Part shown: piece by piece, positions 17,183-26,386 of the stretch
Position numbering within the stretch: the first letter of the stretch is position 1
How the letters are laid out: each line of letters starts with the position of its first letter
Assembly: GCF_014596525.1 (NCBI RefSeq)
Contig: NZ_MSJP01000003.1
Span: forward strand, 26,316-90,315
DNA: 64,000 bases
Direction: 5' to 3'
Origin: Streptomyces sp. CBMA291
Lineage (GTDB): Bacteria; Actinomycetota; Actinomycetes; Streptomycetales; Streptomycetaceae
The notes under the pieces: generated by a model
Seen by the model: only the letters and a program-made list of their open reading frames with translations
What the model was told of the DNA's origin: nothing
Databases searched by the model: none
Made by a program: the position numbers and the translations under genes

Positions 17183-20100
17183 GTGACCGCACGCATCACC
17201 GATCCCGAGCAGCTCAAGGAGCTTCTGGGGATCCCCTTCACCCCGGAGCAGACGGCCTGCATCACCGCGCCGCTCGCGCCGCACGTCATCGTGGCCGGAG
17301 CCGGTTCGGGCAAGACGACGGTGATGGCCGCCCGTGTGGTCTGGCTCGTCGGCACCGGACAGGTCGCCCCCGAGCAGGTCCTCGGCCTCACCTTCACCAA
17401 CAAGGCGGCGGGCGAGCTGGCCGAGCGCGTCCGCACCGCCCTCGTCCGCGCCGGGGTCACCGACCCCGAAGGCCCGGCCGCCCTCTCGCCCGACGACGTC
17501 CCCGGCGAGCCCCGCATCTCCACGTACCACGCCTTCGCCGGACAGCTCCTCACCGACCACGGTCTGCGCATCGGTCTCGAACCCACCACCCGGCTCCTCG
17601 CCGACGCCACCCGCTACCAGCTCGCCGCGCGCGTACTGCGCGAGGCACCCGGCCCCTACCCGGCCCTCACCCGCTCCTTCCCGACCCTCGTCACCGACCT
17701 CCTCGCCCTCGACGCGGAGCTGGCCGAACACCTCGTACCGCCGGAGCGGCTTCGCGCGTACGACTCCGAGCTGCTCACCGCCCTCGCCGAGGCCCGGCTC
17801 AGCAACGCCGAACTGCGCAAGATCCCCGACGCCGCCGCCGCCCGCGGGGAACTCCTCGACCTCGTCGTCCGCTACCGCGCCGCCAAACGCTCCCGGGACC
17901 TGCTCGACTTCGGCGACCAGATCGCCCGCTCCGCCGAGCTGGCCACCACCCGGCCCGAGGTCGGCGAGATCCTCCGCGCCGAGTTCCGGGTGGTCCTCCT
18001 CGACGAGTACCAGGACACTTCCGTCGCCCAGCGGCTGCTGCTCTCCGGGCTCTTCGGCCAGGGACCCTCCGGCCGCCCCACCGGACACGCGGTGACCGCC
18101 GTAGGCGACCCCTGCCAGGCCATCTACGGCTGGCGCGGCGCCTCCGTCGCCAACCTCGACGACTTCCCCGAGCACTTCCCGCACCGGGACGGCACCCCCG
18201 CCGACCGCTACTCCCTCTCCGAGAACCGGCGCAGCGGCGGACGCCTCCTCGACCTCGCCAACGGCCTCGCCGCCCCCCTGCGCGCGATGCACGCGGGCGT
18301 GGAGGCGCTCAGGCCCGCCCCCGGCGCCGAGCGGGACGGCAGCGTCCGCATCGCCCTGCTGCCCACCCACGCCGAGGAGATCGACTGGATCGCCGACTCC
18401 CTCGCCCACCTCGTCCGCACCGACCGGGAGCCCGGCGAGATCGCCGTCCTGTGCCGGACCGCCACCGACTTCCCCGCCCTCCACGCCGCCCTCGTCTCCC
18501 GCGACGTGCCCGTGGAGGTCGTCGGACTCTCCGGTCTGCTCCACCTGCCCGAGATCGCCGACCTCGTCGCCGTCTGCGAAGTCCTCCAGGACCCGGGGGC
18601 CAACGCCTCCCTGGTCCGCCTCCTCACCGGTCCCCGCTGGCGCATCGGCCCCCGCGACCTCGCCCTCCTCGGCCGCCGCGCCCGGCTCCTGGTGCACCGG
18701 GGCGGCGACGGGCCCGACCCCGAGCAGCGGCTCGCCGCCGCCGTCGAGGGCGTCGACCCGGCCGAGGTCGTCTCCCTCGCCGACGCCCTCGACACCTTCC
18801 TCGACTCCGGCGGCGCCCCCGACGACGGTCTGCCGTTCTCCGCCGAGGCCAGGGTCCGCTTCGCGCGTCTCGCCGCCGAGCTGCGCGCCCTGCGCACCTC
18901 GCTCGCCGACCCCCTCATGGACGTCCTCCACCGGGTCCTCGCCACCACCGGCCTGGAAGTCGAGCTGTCCGCCTCGCCGCACGCGCTCGCCGCCCGCCGC
19001 CGCGAGACCCTCGGCCACTTCCTCGACGTCGCCGCCGGGTTCGCCTCCCTCGACGGCGAGGCGAGCCTGCTCGCCTTCCTCGGCTTCCTGCGGACGGCCG
19101 CCCAGTACGAGAAGGGCCTCGACAACGCCCTCCCGGGCGGCGAGAACACCGTCAAGGTCCTCACCGCCCACAAGTCCAAGGGCCTGGAGTGGGACGTCGT
19201 CGCCGTCCCCGGACTGGTCACCGGCCAGTTCCCCAGCACCCGCGCGCGCGAGTCCTGGACCTCCCAGCCCCAGGTCCTCCCGCACGCCCTGCGCGGCGAC
19301 GCCCCCACCCTGCCCGGGATCGACACCTGGGACGCCAAGGCGCTGACCGCGTTCAAGAACGAGATGAGGGACCACCAGCACACCGAGGAACTGCGGCTGG
19401 GCTACGTCACCTTCACCCGCCCCCGCTCCCTCCTGATCGGCTCCGCCCACTGGTGGGGCCCCTCGCAGAAGAAGCCCCGGGGCCCCTCGGACTTCCTCCA
19501 GGCCCTCCACGACCACTGCGCGGCCGGCCACGGCGAGATCGAGGCCTGGGCCGACGCGCCCGAACCGGACGCGGAGAACCCGACCCTCGCCGAGGCGGAC
19601 CGCGACCGCGCCTGGCCGCTGCCCCTGGACGAGGAGTCCTTCCGGCGCCGGGAGGCGGCCGCCGAACTGGTCCGCCGCCGACTGCGGGCCCGCCCCGCCC
19701 CGGACACCGTCACCGCCCCGGGAACCGGCGCCGACCCCGGCACCGGACGGACCCCCGCGCCCCGGGACCCGCTCCCCGAGCCCCCCGGGCCGGAGACGGC
19801 ACCGCTCTGGGACGAGGAACCGGACTGGGACGAGGAGCCCGGCTGGGCGGAGGACGAGGAGGAGACCCTCCCCGAGGACACCTCCCCCCGGCGGACCCTC
19901 CCCGAGGAAACCCGCGCGGGCGGGGTGCCGGGGCCCAGGGAGCCTGGGGCCGGGGCTCCGGGGAAGGGGGCCGACTCGGTTCACGGGCGGCCGGATGCGG
20001 AGTCGTACGAGAAAAGGGTGCATGGACCCGTTCCTGCGGGGGAGGGGCACGGGCCGGGCCCTGAGGGAGCGGAGCACGGGGCCACCCCCGCGGGGGAGGA

Positions 20101-20899
20101 TCACGGGTTCGCGCTGCCCCCGGGCGGTGCGTCCGACGGACCGGAGCGAGGGCTCTCGCCCGAGGAGGCGCGGACCGTCGCCTCCTGGGACCGGGATCTC
20201 ACCGCCCTCGCCACCGAGCTGCGGCGTGCCCGTGCCACCACCCGGGACGTGCTGCTGCCCGCCTATCTCTCCGCCTCCCAGGTGCTGCGGCTCGCCGCCG
20301 ACCCCGACGGCTTCGCCCGCGAGCTGGCCCGGCCCATGCCCAAGCCGCCGCAGCCCGCGGCCCGCCGGGGCACCCGCTTCCACGCCTGGGTGGAGTCCCG
20401 CTTCGAGGAGCTTCCGCTGCCCTTCCTCGGCCCCGAGGACCTGCCCGGCGGCGAGGACTTCGCGGGCGAGCCCGAGATCCTCGACGAACGGGACCTCGAC
20501 GAACTCAAGGAGGCCTTCGCCCGCACCCCCTACGCCCACCGCACCCCCCACCGGGTCGAGGTCCCCGTCCACCTCACCCTCGGCGGGCGGGTCGTCCGGG
20601 GCCGGATCGACGCCGTCTACCGGGACCCCGACACCGGCGCGTACGAGATCGTCGACTGGAAGACCAGCAGACACCGCACCGCCGACCCCCTCCAGCTCGC
20701 CCTCTACCGGCTCGCCTGGGCCGAACAGCACGGCCTCCCGCCCGAGGAGGTCGCCGCCGCCTTCGTGTACGTACGGACCGGGGAGATCGCCCGCCCCGCC
20801 CGGCTGCCGGGCCGCGCCGAACTGGAGCCCCTCCTCCTCGGCTCCGCCGCCCCCGGCGAGGCCGTCCTTCGGGGCGGGGCACCCCCCGGCGCCGGATAG
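17183..20899 (+). CDS. adnB: UvrD/RecB-type helicase-nuclease, AdnB-like
   Basis: Helicase-nuclease of 1238 residues, the likely partner of the AdnA-like protein. Walker A is AGAGSGKTT (near residue 44), Walker B LLDEYQDT (Asp274), and motif VI is present as LGYVTFTRPRS. The C-terminal RecB nuclease has RGRIDAVY and VDWKTSRH (Asp1158, Lys1160). It lacks the cysteine cluster seen in the first subunit. A long acidic, Pro/Gly-rich insertion (residues about 850-990) separates motor from nuclease and is probably disordered. The GTG at 17183 was chosen because the conserved N-terminal region starts there. The M20 peptidase gene begins 10 nt after its stop, so they may be cotranscribed. Confidence 0.82.
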   Translation: MTARITDPEQLKELLGIPFTPEQTACITAPLAPHVIVAGAGSGKTTVMAARVVWLVGTGQVAPEQVLGLTFTNKAAGELAERVRTALVRAGVTDPEGPAALSPDDVPGEPRISTYHAFAGQLLTDHGLRIGLEPTTRLLADATRYQLAARVLREAPGPYPALTRSFPTLVTDLLALDAELAEHLVPPERLRAYDSELLTALAEARLSNAELRKIPDAAAARGELLDLVVRYRAAKRSRDLLDFGDQIARSAELATTRPEVGEILRAEFRVVLLDEYQDTSVAQRLLLSGLFGQGPSGRPTGHAVTAVGDPCQAIYGWRGASVANLDDFPEHFPHRDGTPADRYSLSENRRSGGRLLDLANGLAAPLRAMHAGVEALRPAPGAERDGSVRIALLPTHAEEIDWIADSLAHLVRTDREPGEIAVLCRTATDFPALHAALVSRDVPVEVVGLSGLLHLPEIADLVAVCEVLQDPGANASLVRLLTGPRWRIGPRDLALLGRRARLLVHRGGDGPDPEQRLAAAVEGVDPAEVVSLADALDTFLDSGGAPDDGLPFSAEARVRFARLAAELRALRTSLADPLMDVLHRVLATTGLEVELSASPHALAARRRETLGHFLDVAAGFASLDGEASLLAFLGFLRTAAQYEKGLDNALPGGENTVKVLTAHKSKGLEWDVVAVPGLVTGQFPSTRARESWTSQPQVLPHALRGDAPTLPGIDTWDAKALTAFKNEMRDHQHTEELRLGYVTFTRPRSLLIGSAHWWGPSQKKPRGPSDFLQALHDHCAAGHGEIEAWADAPEPDAENPTLAEADRDRAWPLPLDEESFRRREAAAELVRRRLRARPAPDTVTAPGTGADPGTGRTPAPRDPLPEPPGPETAPLWDEEPDWDEEPGWAEDEEETLPEDTSPRRTLPEETRAGGVPGPREPGAGAPGKGADSVHGRPDAESYEKRVHGPVPAGEGHGPGPEGAEHGATPAGEDHGFALPPGGASDGPERGLSPEEARTVASWDRDLTALATELRRARATTRDVLLPAYLSASQVLRLAADPDGFARELARPMPKPPQPAARRGTRFHAWVESRFEELPLPFLGPEDLPGGEDFAGEPEILDERDLDELKEAFARTPYAHRTPHRVEVPVHLTLGGRVVRGRIDAVYRDPDTGAYEIVDWKTSRHRTADPLQLALYRLAWAEQHGLPPEEVAAAFVYVRTGEIARPARLPGRAELEPLLLGSAAPGEAVLRGGAPPGAG

Positions 20900-20908
20900 G
20901 CTCGGGGC

Positions 20909-22327
20909 ATGAGCGAGACCCCGGACAGCGCCGTCCACGCCGTACGCACCTACATAGCCCAGCACCGTGCCGCCTTCCTCGACGACCTCGCCGAGTGGCT
21001 GCGCATCCCCTCCGTCTCCGCCCAGCCGGACCGGGCCGGGGACGTACGGCGCAGCGCCGAATGGCTCGCCGCCAAGCTGACCGGGACCGGTTTCCCCACC
21101 ACCGAGATCTGGGAGACCGACGGCGCCCCCGCCGTCTTCGCCGAGTGGCCCTGCGCCGACCCGGACGCCCCGACCGTCCTCGTCTACGGCCACCACGACG
21201 TCCAGCCCGCCGCCCGCGAGGACGGCTGGCACACCGACCCCTTCGAGCCCACCGTCGTCGACGGACGGATGTACGCGCGCGGGGCGGCCGACGACAAGGG
21301 CCAGGTGTTCTTCCACACCCTCGGCGTCCGCGCCCACCTCGCCGCCACCGGCCGCACCACCCCCGCCGTCCACCTCAAGCTGCTCGTCGAGGGCGAGGAG
21401 GAGTCCGGCTCCCCGCACTTCCGCGCCCTGGTCGAGGCCCGCGCCGACCGGCTCGCCGCCGACGCCGTGATCGTCTCCGACACCGGCATGTGGTCCGAGA
21501 CCACCCCCACCGTCTGCACCGGCATGCGCGGCCTCGCCGACTGCGAGATCGAGCTGTACGGCCCCGACCAGGACATCCACTCCGGCTCGTTCGGCGGCGC
21601 CGTCCCCAACCCGGCCACCGTCGCCGGCCGGATCGTCGCCGCCCTCCACGACGCCGAGGAGCGCGTGGCCATCCCCGGCTTCTACGACGGCGTGACGGAA
21701 CTCACCGAAGCGGAACGGGCCCTCGTCGCCGAACTCCCCTTCGACGAGGAGTCCTGGCTGCGCACGGCCAAGTCCCACGCCACCCTCGGCGAGGCCGGCC
21801 ACTCCACCCTGGAGCGCGTCTGGGCCCGCCCCACCGCCGAGGTCAACGGCATCGGCGGCGGCTACCAGGGCCCCGGCGGCAAGACCATCGTCCCCGCCTC
21901 CGCCCTGCTCAAGCTGTCGTTCCGGCTCGTCGCGGGACAGGACCCGGCCAGGGTCGAACAGGCCGTGCGCGACTGGCTCAAGGGACTCGTCCCCGCAGGC
22001 ATCCGCTACGAGGTCGACTTCGGCGCCCCCACCCGCCCCTGCCTCACCCCCCTCGGCCACCCCGCCCTCAAGGCGGTCGCCGGGGCCATGAGCCGAGCCT
22101 TCGACGGCGCCAGGATCCGCTACACCCGCGAGGGCGGCTCGGGACCCGCCGCCGACCTCCAGGACGTCCTCGGAGCACCCGTACTCTTCCTCGGCATCTC
22201 CGTCCCGTCCGACGGCTGGCACGCCCCCAACGAGAAGATCGAGCTGGATCTGCTCATGAAGGGCGTCGAGACGACCGCGCACCTGTGGGGGGACCTGCCC
22301 ACCGCCCTCCGCACCGCCGCCCACTGA
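20909..22327 (+). CDS. M20 family dipeptidase
   Basis: Dinuclear zinc dipeptidase or carboxypeptidase of 472 residues. Metal ligands are visible in YGHHDVQPA (His and first Asp), ARGAADDKG (bridging Asp), VEGEEESGSP (general base Glu and metal Glu) and SDTGMW. The GGGYQGPG and IVPASALLKLSFRL segments belong to the lid domain of this family. Length and motifs match the CNDP-like dipeptidases that are common in actinobacteria; the substrate is probably small peptides, perhaps carnosine-like, but this is not readable here. It lies 35 nt before nudC. Confidence 0.9.
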   Translation: MSETPDSAVHAVRTYIAQHRAAFLDDLAEWLRIPSVSAQPDRAGDVRRSAEWLAAKLTGTGFPTTEIWETDGAPAVFAEWPCADPDAPTVLVYGHHDVQPAAREDGWHTDPFEPTVVDGRMYARGAADDKGQVFFHTLGVRAHLAATGRTTPAVHLKLLVEGEEESGSPHFRALVEARADRLAADAVIVSDTGMWSETTPTVCTGMRGLADCEIELYGPDQDIHSGSFGGAVPNPATVAGRIVAALHDAEERVAIPGFYDGVTELTEAERALVAELPFDEESWLRTAKSHATLGEAGHSTLERVWARPTAEVNGIGGGYQGPGGKTIVPASALLKLSFRLVAGQDPARVEQAVRDWLKGLVPAGIRYEVDFGAPTRPCLTPLGHPALKAVAGAMSRAFDGARIRYTREGGSGPAADLQDVLGAPVLFLGISVPSDGWHAPNEKIELDLLMKGVETTAHLWGDLPTALRTAAH

Positions 22328-22362
22328 ATCCACACACCGATCCGGGGGAGTTGGAAGCACCT

Positions 22363-23307
22363 GTGAGCCTTTTGAACTATGTGTCGGGCAGCCCGATCCC
22401 GCTCACCGCCCCGAGCGGGATCGACCGGGCCGCCCACCACCGCCTCGACGAGGCCTGGCTGGCGGCCGCCTGGAGTCACCCCACCACCCGGGTCTTCGTG
22501 GTCTCCGGGGGCCAGGTGCTCATCGACGACCTGCCCGACGGCACCACCGAACTCGTCATGACCCCGGCGTTCGAGGCACCGGTCACCGAGACCCACCGCT
22601 ACTTCCTGGGCACGGACGCCGAAGGCGTCTCCTACTTCGCGCTCCAGAAGGACTCCCTGCCGGGCCGGATGGACCAGTCCGCCCGCCCCGCCGGGCTCCG
22701 CGAGGCCGGACTGCTCCTCTCCGACCGGGACGCGGGCCTCCTGGTGCACGCCGTGGCCCTGGAGAACTGGCAGCGACTGCACCGCTTCTGCTCCCGCTGC
22801 GGCGAGCGCACGGTCATCGCCGCCGCCGGACACATCCGCCGCTGCCAGGCCTGCGGGGCCGAGCACTACCCGCGCACCGACCCCGCCGTGATCATGCTGG
22901 TCACCGACGAGCAGGACCGGGCGCTCCTGGGCCGGCAGGTCCACTGGCCGGAGGGCCGCTTCTCGACCCTGGCCGGTTTCGTCGAGCCCGGCGAGTCCAT
23001 CGAACAGACCGTCGCCCGCGAGGTCCTGGAGGAGGCGGGCGTCACGATCGGAGAGGTCGAGTACATCGCCAGCCAGCCCTGGCCGTTCCCCTCCAGCCTG
23101 ATGCTCGGCTTCTTCGCCCGCGCCGTCTCCTCGGAGATCACCGTCGACGGCGAGGAGATCCACGAGGCCCGCTGGTTCTCCCGCGAGGACCTCGCGGCGG
23201 GCTTCGAGTCCGGCGAGATCCTGCCCCCGTACGGCATCTCGATCGCCTCCCGCCTGATCGAACGCTGGTACGGCCGCCCGCTGCCGAAGCCGGGGAACGT
23301 GATCTGA
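22363..23307 (+). CDS. nudC: NADH pyrophosphatase NudC
   Basis: NAD(H) diphosphatase and probable RNA NAD-cap remover, 314 residues. The zinc ribbon is CSRCGERT with CQACGAEHYPRTDP, and the Nudix box reads GFVEPGESIEQTVAREVLEE. The SQPWPFPSSLM motif after it is diagnostic for NudC. The GTG start at 22363 has GGGGGAG and GGAAG upstream. In M. tuberculosis nudC is also placed between the adnAB pair and uvrD2, so this position is conserved. Downstream, repeats and a three-gene insert now separate it from mycoredoxin. Confidence 0.93.
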   Translation: MSLLNYVSGSPIPLTAPSGIDRAAHHRLDEAWLAAAWSHPTTRVFVVSGGQVLIDDLPDGTTELVMTPAFEAPVTETHRYFLGTDAEGVSYFALQKDSLPGRMDQSARPAGLREAGLLLSDRDAGLLVHAVALENWQRLHRFCSRCGERTVIAAAGHIRRCQACGAEHYPRTDPAVIMLVTDEQDRALLGRQVHWPEGRFSTLAGFVEPGESIEQTVAREVLEEAGVTIGEVEYIASQPWPFPSSLMLGFFARAVSSEITVDGEEIHEARWFSREDLAAGFESGEILPPYGISIASRLIERWYGRPLPKPGNVI

Positions 23308-23378
23308 GGCACCCTGCCTTCTTCGGGGCGGATCCTTGGAGGCAGCGGCTCGGCTCCCACCGGGCCGCTGCCGGGCCT

Positions 23379-23522
23379 CCGGACGCGAGCGGGGACCCGG
23401 ACGCGAGCGGGGTCCCGGACGTGAGCGGGGCCCGGACAGGAGCTGGCTCCCGGACATGAGCCGGGCCCCCGGACACGGGCTGGGACCCGGACACGGGCTG
23501 GGACCCGGACACGAAGCCCCCC
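23379..23522. repeat. Tandem repeat, about 18-bp unit, 8 copies
   Basis: CCGGAC begins copies at 23379, 23397, 23415, 23432, 23450, 23469, 23487 and 23505. The unit is close to CCGGACGCGAGCGGGGAC in the first copies and CCGGACACGGGCTGGGAC in the last ones. It lies between nudC and the methyltransferase gene, at the edge of the inserted segment. Confidence 0.9.
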
Positions 23523-23573
23523 GGCGATGGGTCTCAGGACCGGTCGGGGGTCCCCGCTCGCCCCTGCGAGGCT

Positions 23574-24245
23574 CTACGGCTGTGGCTTGTCTGCGGTCAC
23601 CAGGAGGGTGCCCGTGCGGCGCCCCGGCGGTGGGTCGATGATCCGGGCCCGTACGTCCACGAACCCGGCCCCTTTCAACCGTGACTCCCACTCGTCCGGC
23701 TCGTAGTCCCACCGCTTCACGTACAGCGGCTCGCCGGGCGTGGGCGGCTTCATCTGTGTGGCCTGCGGGCCGACACAGCCGGGGAGCGCGGGAGGGTTCT
23801 GGGAGAACGCGTACCGGCCGCCGGGGACGAGCGAGGCGAGGACGAGCGGCAACAGGTCGTCGGGGTCGGTGAACCAGGAAGCGCCGTAGACGCTGTAGAG
23901 GACGTGGTACGGGGCCGGGGGAGCGGCGAGGAAGCCAAGCGCGTCAGCCATGTGCACGGTGAGACGCGGGTACCTGTCTTGAGCCGCCTGAACCTGCAAG
24001 CGGGACAGGTCGATACCGGACGCGTGGGCTCCAAGCATGGCGACGTGGGCAAGGTTGCCGCCGGAGCCGCACCCAAGCTCAAGGACATGAGTTCCGGGGC
24101 CCACGTCCCCGAGGACTTCCGCGCCCGGCCCGTGGTCGGGGTGGACCGTCCAGTTGAACCACGTGGTCTCACCGGCCGCGTTGGTGCCGCGTCGGCCGGG
24201 CCGGTCCGCGGCCCACTGGTCCCATGCCTCTACGTCGTGCCGCAC
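23574..24245 (-). CDS. Class I SAM-dependent methyltransferase
   Basis: Soluble methyltransferase of 223 residues. The SAM-binding loop is VLELGCGSGGNLAHVA; a following acidic residue ends strand 2 (ASGIDLSRLQ) and motif post-I to IV is readable (VHMADALGF, YHVLYSVYGASWF). The substrate is unknown. The start is GTG at 24245 with GGGAGAG close upstream. Together with the next two genes it forms an insert between nudC and mycoredoxin, and codon use is less extreme than in the flanking genes. I have the impression that such methyltransferases often travel with HTH regulators in Streptomyces, but this was not checked. Confidence 0.82.
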   Translation of the reverse strand: MRHDVEAWDQWAADRPGRRGTNAAGETTWFNWTVHPDHGPGAEVLGDVGPGTHVLELGCGSGGNLAHVAMLGAHASGIDLSRLQVQAAQDRYPRLTVHMADALGFLAAPPAPYHVLYSVYGASWFTDPDDLLPLVLASLVPGGRYAFSQNPPALPGCVGPQATQMKPPTPGEPLYVKRWDYEPDEWESRLKGAGFVDVRARIIDPPPGRRTGTLLVTADKPQP

Positions 24246-24268
24246 GTCTCTCCCTGGTAGGTGACGGT

Positions 24269-24297
24269 GCCCCCAAGGCCGTTGCGACCTTGGGGGC
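24269..24297 (-). terminator. Intrinsic terminator
   Basis: A perfect 10-bp stem (24269-24278 with 24288-24297, GCCCCCAAGG arm) and 9-nt loop, 38 nt after the stop of the hypothetical gene on the minus strand and before the methyltransferase start. Confidence 0.75.
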
Positions 24298-24335
24298 TAC
24301 GCGTTGCTCGGGCGGTCATTGTCCGCCCAACCGGG

Positions 24336-24959
24336 TTACTTCTTCGGGCTGTTGTGGCACCCTGCGTGGCACTGTGTGCAGTCGGCCGCACCCGTCCCCG
24401 CACCCGTCCCCGGCCAGAACTCGGCGTCGATCATGTGACCGGCGGCCAGGATGGCGTCTTTCGTGCGGGTGAGGGCGGCGCGGCCCTCCTCGGGATCGAT
24501 GCCGGTCGCGTCGTCGTCCTCGGGGACGTGGTGGATGTAGTCCACCCCCAGGGCCTTGCAGAAGGCCAGGTAGGGAACGGTCCGCGTGATGAACGCGTGC
24601 CAGAACAGATCGACGCGGAGCGACGGGGCCAGGGACTCGCCAGTGTGGGCGGCGGTGGCGAGATAGGCCACCATCTGGTGCACGCCCCGCTCGCCGAGGT
24701 CGTCGCTCAGCTCGGGCCAGGTCTTGCGTACGTCCGAGATGAGCCGGGCCGCCAGATCGGGGCTGATGAGTTCCTTGACGTTCGTGGGCTTCGTGGTCGT
24801 CACATCTGTGCCTTTCGGATCGTCGGGGAGTGGAGTCACACAGCGGGCACTCACGGGCGTTGCCGTGGAGGCCGGCTTCGATCCCGCGCCGCTCGGGCAG
24901 ACGACCTGTCGGCCGAAGGTTCTGCCGCTGTCGCGGGACAACCGCACGGTCATGGTCAT
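24336..24959 (-). CDS. Hypothetical protein, possible fusion of two small frames
   Basis: Open frame of 207 residues that I do not recognise. The ATG at 24959 has a strong AAGGAGG, but an internal GTG at 24803 with GAAAGG would give a 155-residue protein (VTTTKPTNVKELISPDLAAR) that looks like the conserved part. That part ends with DCTQCHAGCHN, a small cysteine/histidine cluster that may bind metal. The upstream 52 codons begin MTMTVRLSRDSGRTFG, similar to a family of small Streptomyces proteins I recall, and a neighbouring frame continues with GLHGNARECPLCDS. A one-base frameshift may have fused a small gene to the start of this one. It is divergent from the HTH regulator. Confidence 0.55.
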   Translation of the reverse strand: MTMTVRLSRDSGRTFGRQVVCPSGAGSKPASTATPVSARCVTPLPDDPKGTDVTTTKPTNVKELISPDLAARLISDVRKTWPELSDDLGERGVHQMVAYLATAAHTGESLAPSLRVDLFWHAFITRTVPYLAFCKALGVDYIHHVPEDDDATGIDPEEGRAALTRTKDAILAAGHMIDAEFWPGTGAGTGAADCTQCHAGCHNSPKK

Positions 24960-25132
24960 CCGCTTGCCTCCTTTGCCGGTGCTGTGTCCGAGCTCGATGT
25001 TGCTCCGGGAGGAAGGGGCAGTGTGACGACGCTTCGGGCGTCACCGGGGCGTCCTTTGCAGGGGTGTCAATGTCGCCTCCATGGGCGTCAATCCGGTGTC
25101 ATTGGCCGCAGGGTGGGGCTAGTTTTGACGTT

Positions 25133-25909
25133 ATGACGACGACCCCTGTGGTGCCGAATGATGTGCTGCGGGCCGTGCGTATCGGCCTGCGCTTAAGCCA
25201 AGACGACTTTGCCAAGGCACTCCGCCGGGCGGGGCAGGAACTAGGGGAGCCGAACGAGGCTTCCAAGCGGCTAGTGCAGCGCTGGGAGTCGGGGACGAGC
25301 AAGACGCCACGGGGCGTGTACGCGCGGGCCTTGGAGAGAGTCACAGGGCGTCCCGTGGAGGCCCTGGGGTTCACCCTGCCAGTACCGATGGCCAGGGTTC
25401 GCGCTGACGGGACAGGAGGGCATGACATGGACGCGGGACAGAGCGGAGTCACCTCCGCCGCCGTCGGCGCCCAGTCGGCCGGACAAGCCGATGGGGAGTA
25501 CTCGGGGGTGTGGCTGAGCCGGTACGAGTTCTACTCGTCCAGCCGGGGTGACACGTACGAGGGCAAGCACTACGTAGTGATCGTGCAGCACGGGAACCGG
25601 CTGACCGCTCAAAGTCTCCCAGGGGCGTCGAGCAACCCGGACAGTCCCCTGTCTCTCGACCTGACCGTCGACCGGAACGTCGTCACCGGCTCATGGGTGG
25701 AGGTGACGGCCGCCGATGGTTACTACAACGGTGCCCGTTACCACGGGGCCCTACAGCTATTGGTGGAGCCGAAGGGCCGGAGGATGGCCGGGAAGTGGGT
25801 CGGGTTCGGCAAGGACTTCGATGTGAACACGGGGCCGTGGGAGCTGCGGCTTGTGGACAAGTCCACAACCAAGGCGATCTTGAAGCGGTACTCCCGCGCC
25901 CCTGAGTGA
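25133..25909 (+). CDS. XRE-family HTH regulator with C-terminal beta domain, TTA codon
   Basis: DNA-binding protein of 258 residues. Residues 8-75 are an XRE-type HTH (VLRAVRIGLRLSQDDFAKAL, then LVQRWESGTSKTPRG). The C-terminal 150 residues are unrelated to known effector domains by eye and predicted mainly beta (GEYSGVWLSRYEFYSSSRGD). Codon 21 is TTA (25193-25195), so translation should depend on the bldA tRNA. No ribosome site precedes the ATG; TAGTTT lies 7 nt upstream, so the mRNA may be leaderless. It faces away from the hypothetical gene and may regulate the insert. Confidence 0.82.
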   Translation: MTTTPVVPNDVLRAVRIGLRLSQDDFAKALRRAGQELGEPNEASKRLVQRWESGTSKTPRGVYARALERVTGRPVEALGFTLPVPMARVRADGTGGHDMDAGQSGVTSAAVGAQSAGQADGEYSGVWLSRYEFYSSSRGDTYEGKHYVVIVQHGNRLTAQSLPGASSNPDSPLSLDLTVDRNVVTGSWVEVTAADGYYNGARYHGALQLLVEPKGRRMAGKWVGFGKDFDVNTGPWELRLVDKSTTKAILKRYSRAPE

Positions 25910-25923
25910 TCGCCGGGAAGCGA

Positions 25924-25956
25924 ACAGGGCCCCCGCCGGGAAAGCGGGGGCCCTGT
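25924..25956. terminator. Bidirectional terminator hairpin
   Basis: A 13-bp perfect stem (25924-25936 with 25944-25956) and 7-nt loop between two convergent genes, the HTH regulator and mycoredoxin. It can serve both strands. Confidence 0.85.
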
Positions 25957-25984
25957 CGTACATACGGGGGGGGGATCGGGAGGG

Positions 25985-26239
25985 TCAGACGGCAAGAGCC
26001 TGCTTGACCTGGGCGAGGCTCGGGTTCGTCATGACCGACTCGGTGCCAGAGGGGGAAATCGCCAAGACCGTCGGGACGGTCTGGTTGCCGCCGTTGGCCT
26101 TCTCGACGAACGCCGCCGACTCGGGGTCCTGCTCGATGTTGATCTCGGTGTACGCGATGCCCTCACGGTCCATCTGGCTCTTCAGTCGGCGGCAGTAGCC
26201 GCACCACGTGGTGCTGTACATCGTCACAGTGCCCTGCAT
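25985..26239 (-). CDS. mrx1: Mycoredoxin (glutaredoxin-fold, mycothiol-dependent)
   Basis: Small thiol-disulphide protein of 84 residues. The active site is TTWCGYCRRLK with the CGYC motif of actinobacterial mycoredoxin-1, and the cis-Pro segment reads NQTVPTVL. It reduces mycothiol-mixed disulphides on proteins using mycothiol. The start at 26239 is supported by GAGGAG upstream. It is divergent from uvrD2 and the same pair is adjacent in M. tuberculosis. Confidence 0.92.
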   Translation of the reverse strand: MQGTVTMYSTTWCGYCRRLKSQMDREGIAYTEINIEQDPESAAFVEKANGGNQTVPTVLAISPSGTESVMTNPSLAQVKQALAV

Positions 26240-26386
26240 GGCGAGGCGCTCCTCTGGTTTCGCTGACGGGTGCCGAGAAGAAGAACGTACGCCCTGTCCG
26301 TCCCATTCCCGGAATTCGTATGACAGAAGAGGCCCCCTGTGGACAAGCCTCCGCGTCGGGCTCCGCCGACCTGGCAGCATTGGAGG

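Noticed and set aside
12281..22360. Very long open frames on the minus strand opposite the helicase, peptidase and nudC genes
   Set aside because: Composition is Gly/Glu/Val/Ala filler typical of antisense frames in high-G+C DNA; no family motif, and the plus-strand genes are certain.
23379..23522. Direct repeats considered as a CRISPR array
   Set aside because: Units are about 18 bp without unique spacers, and there are no cas genes.
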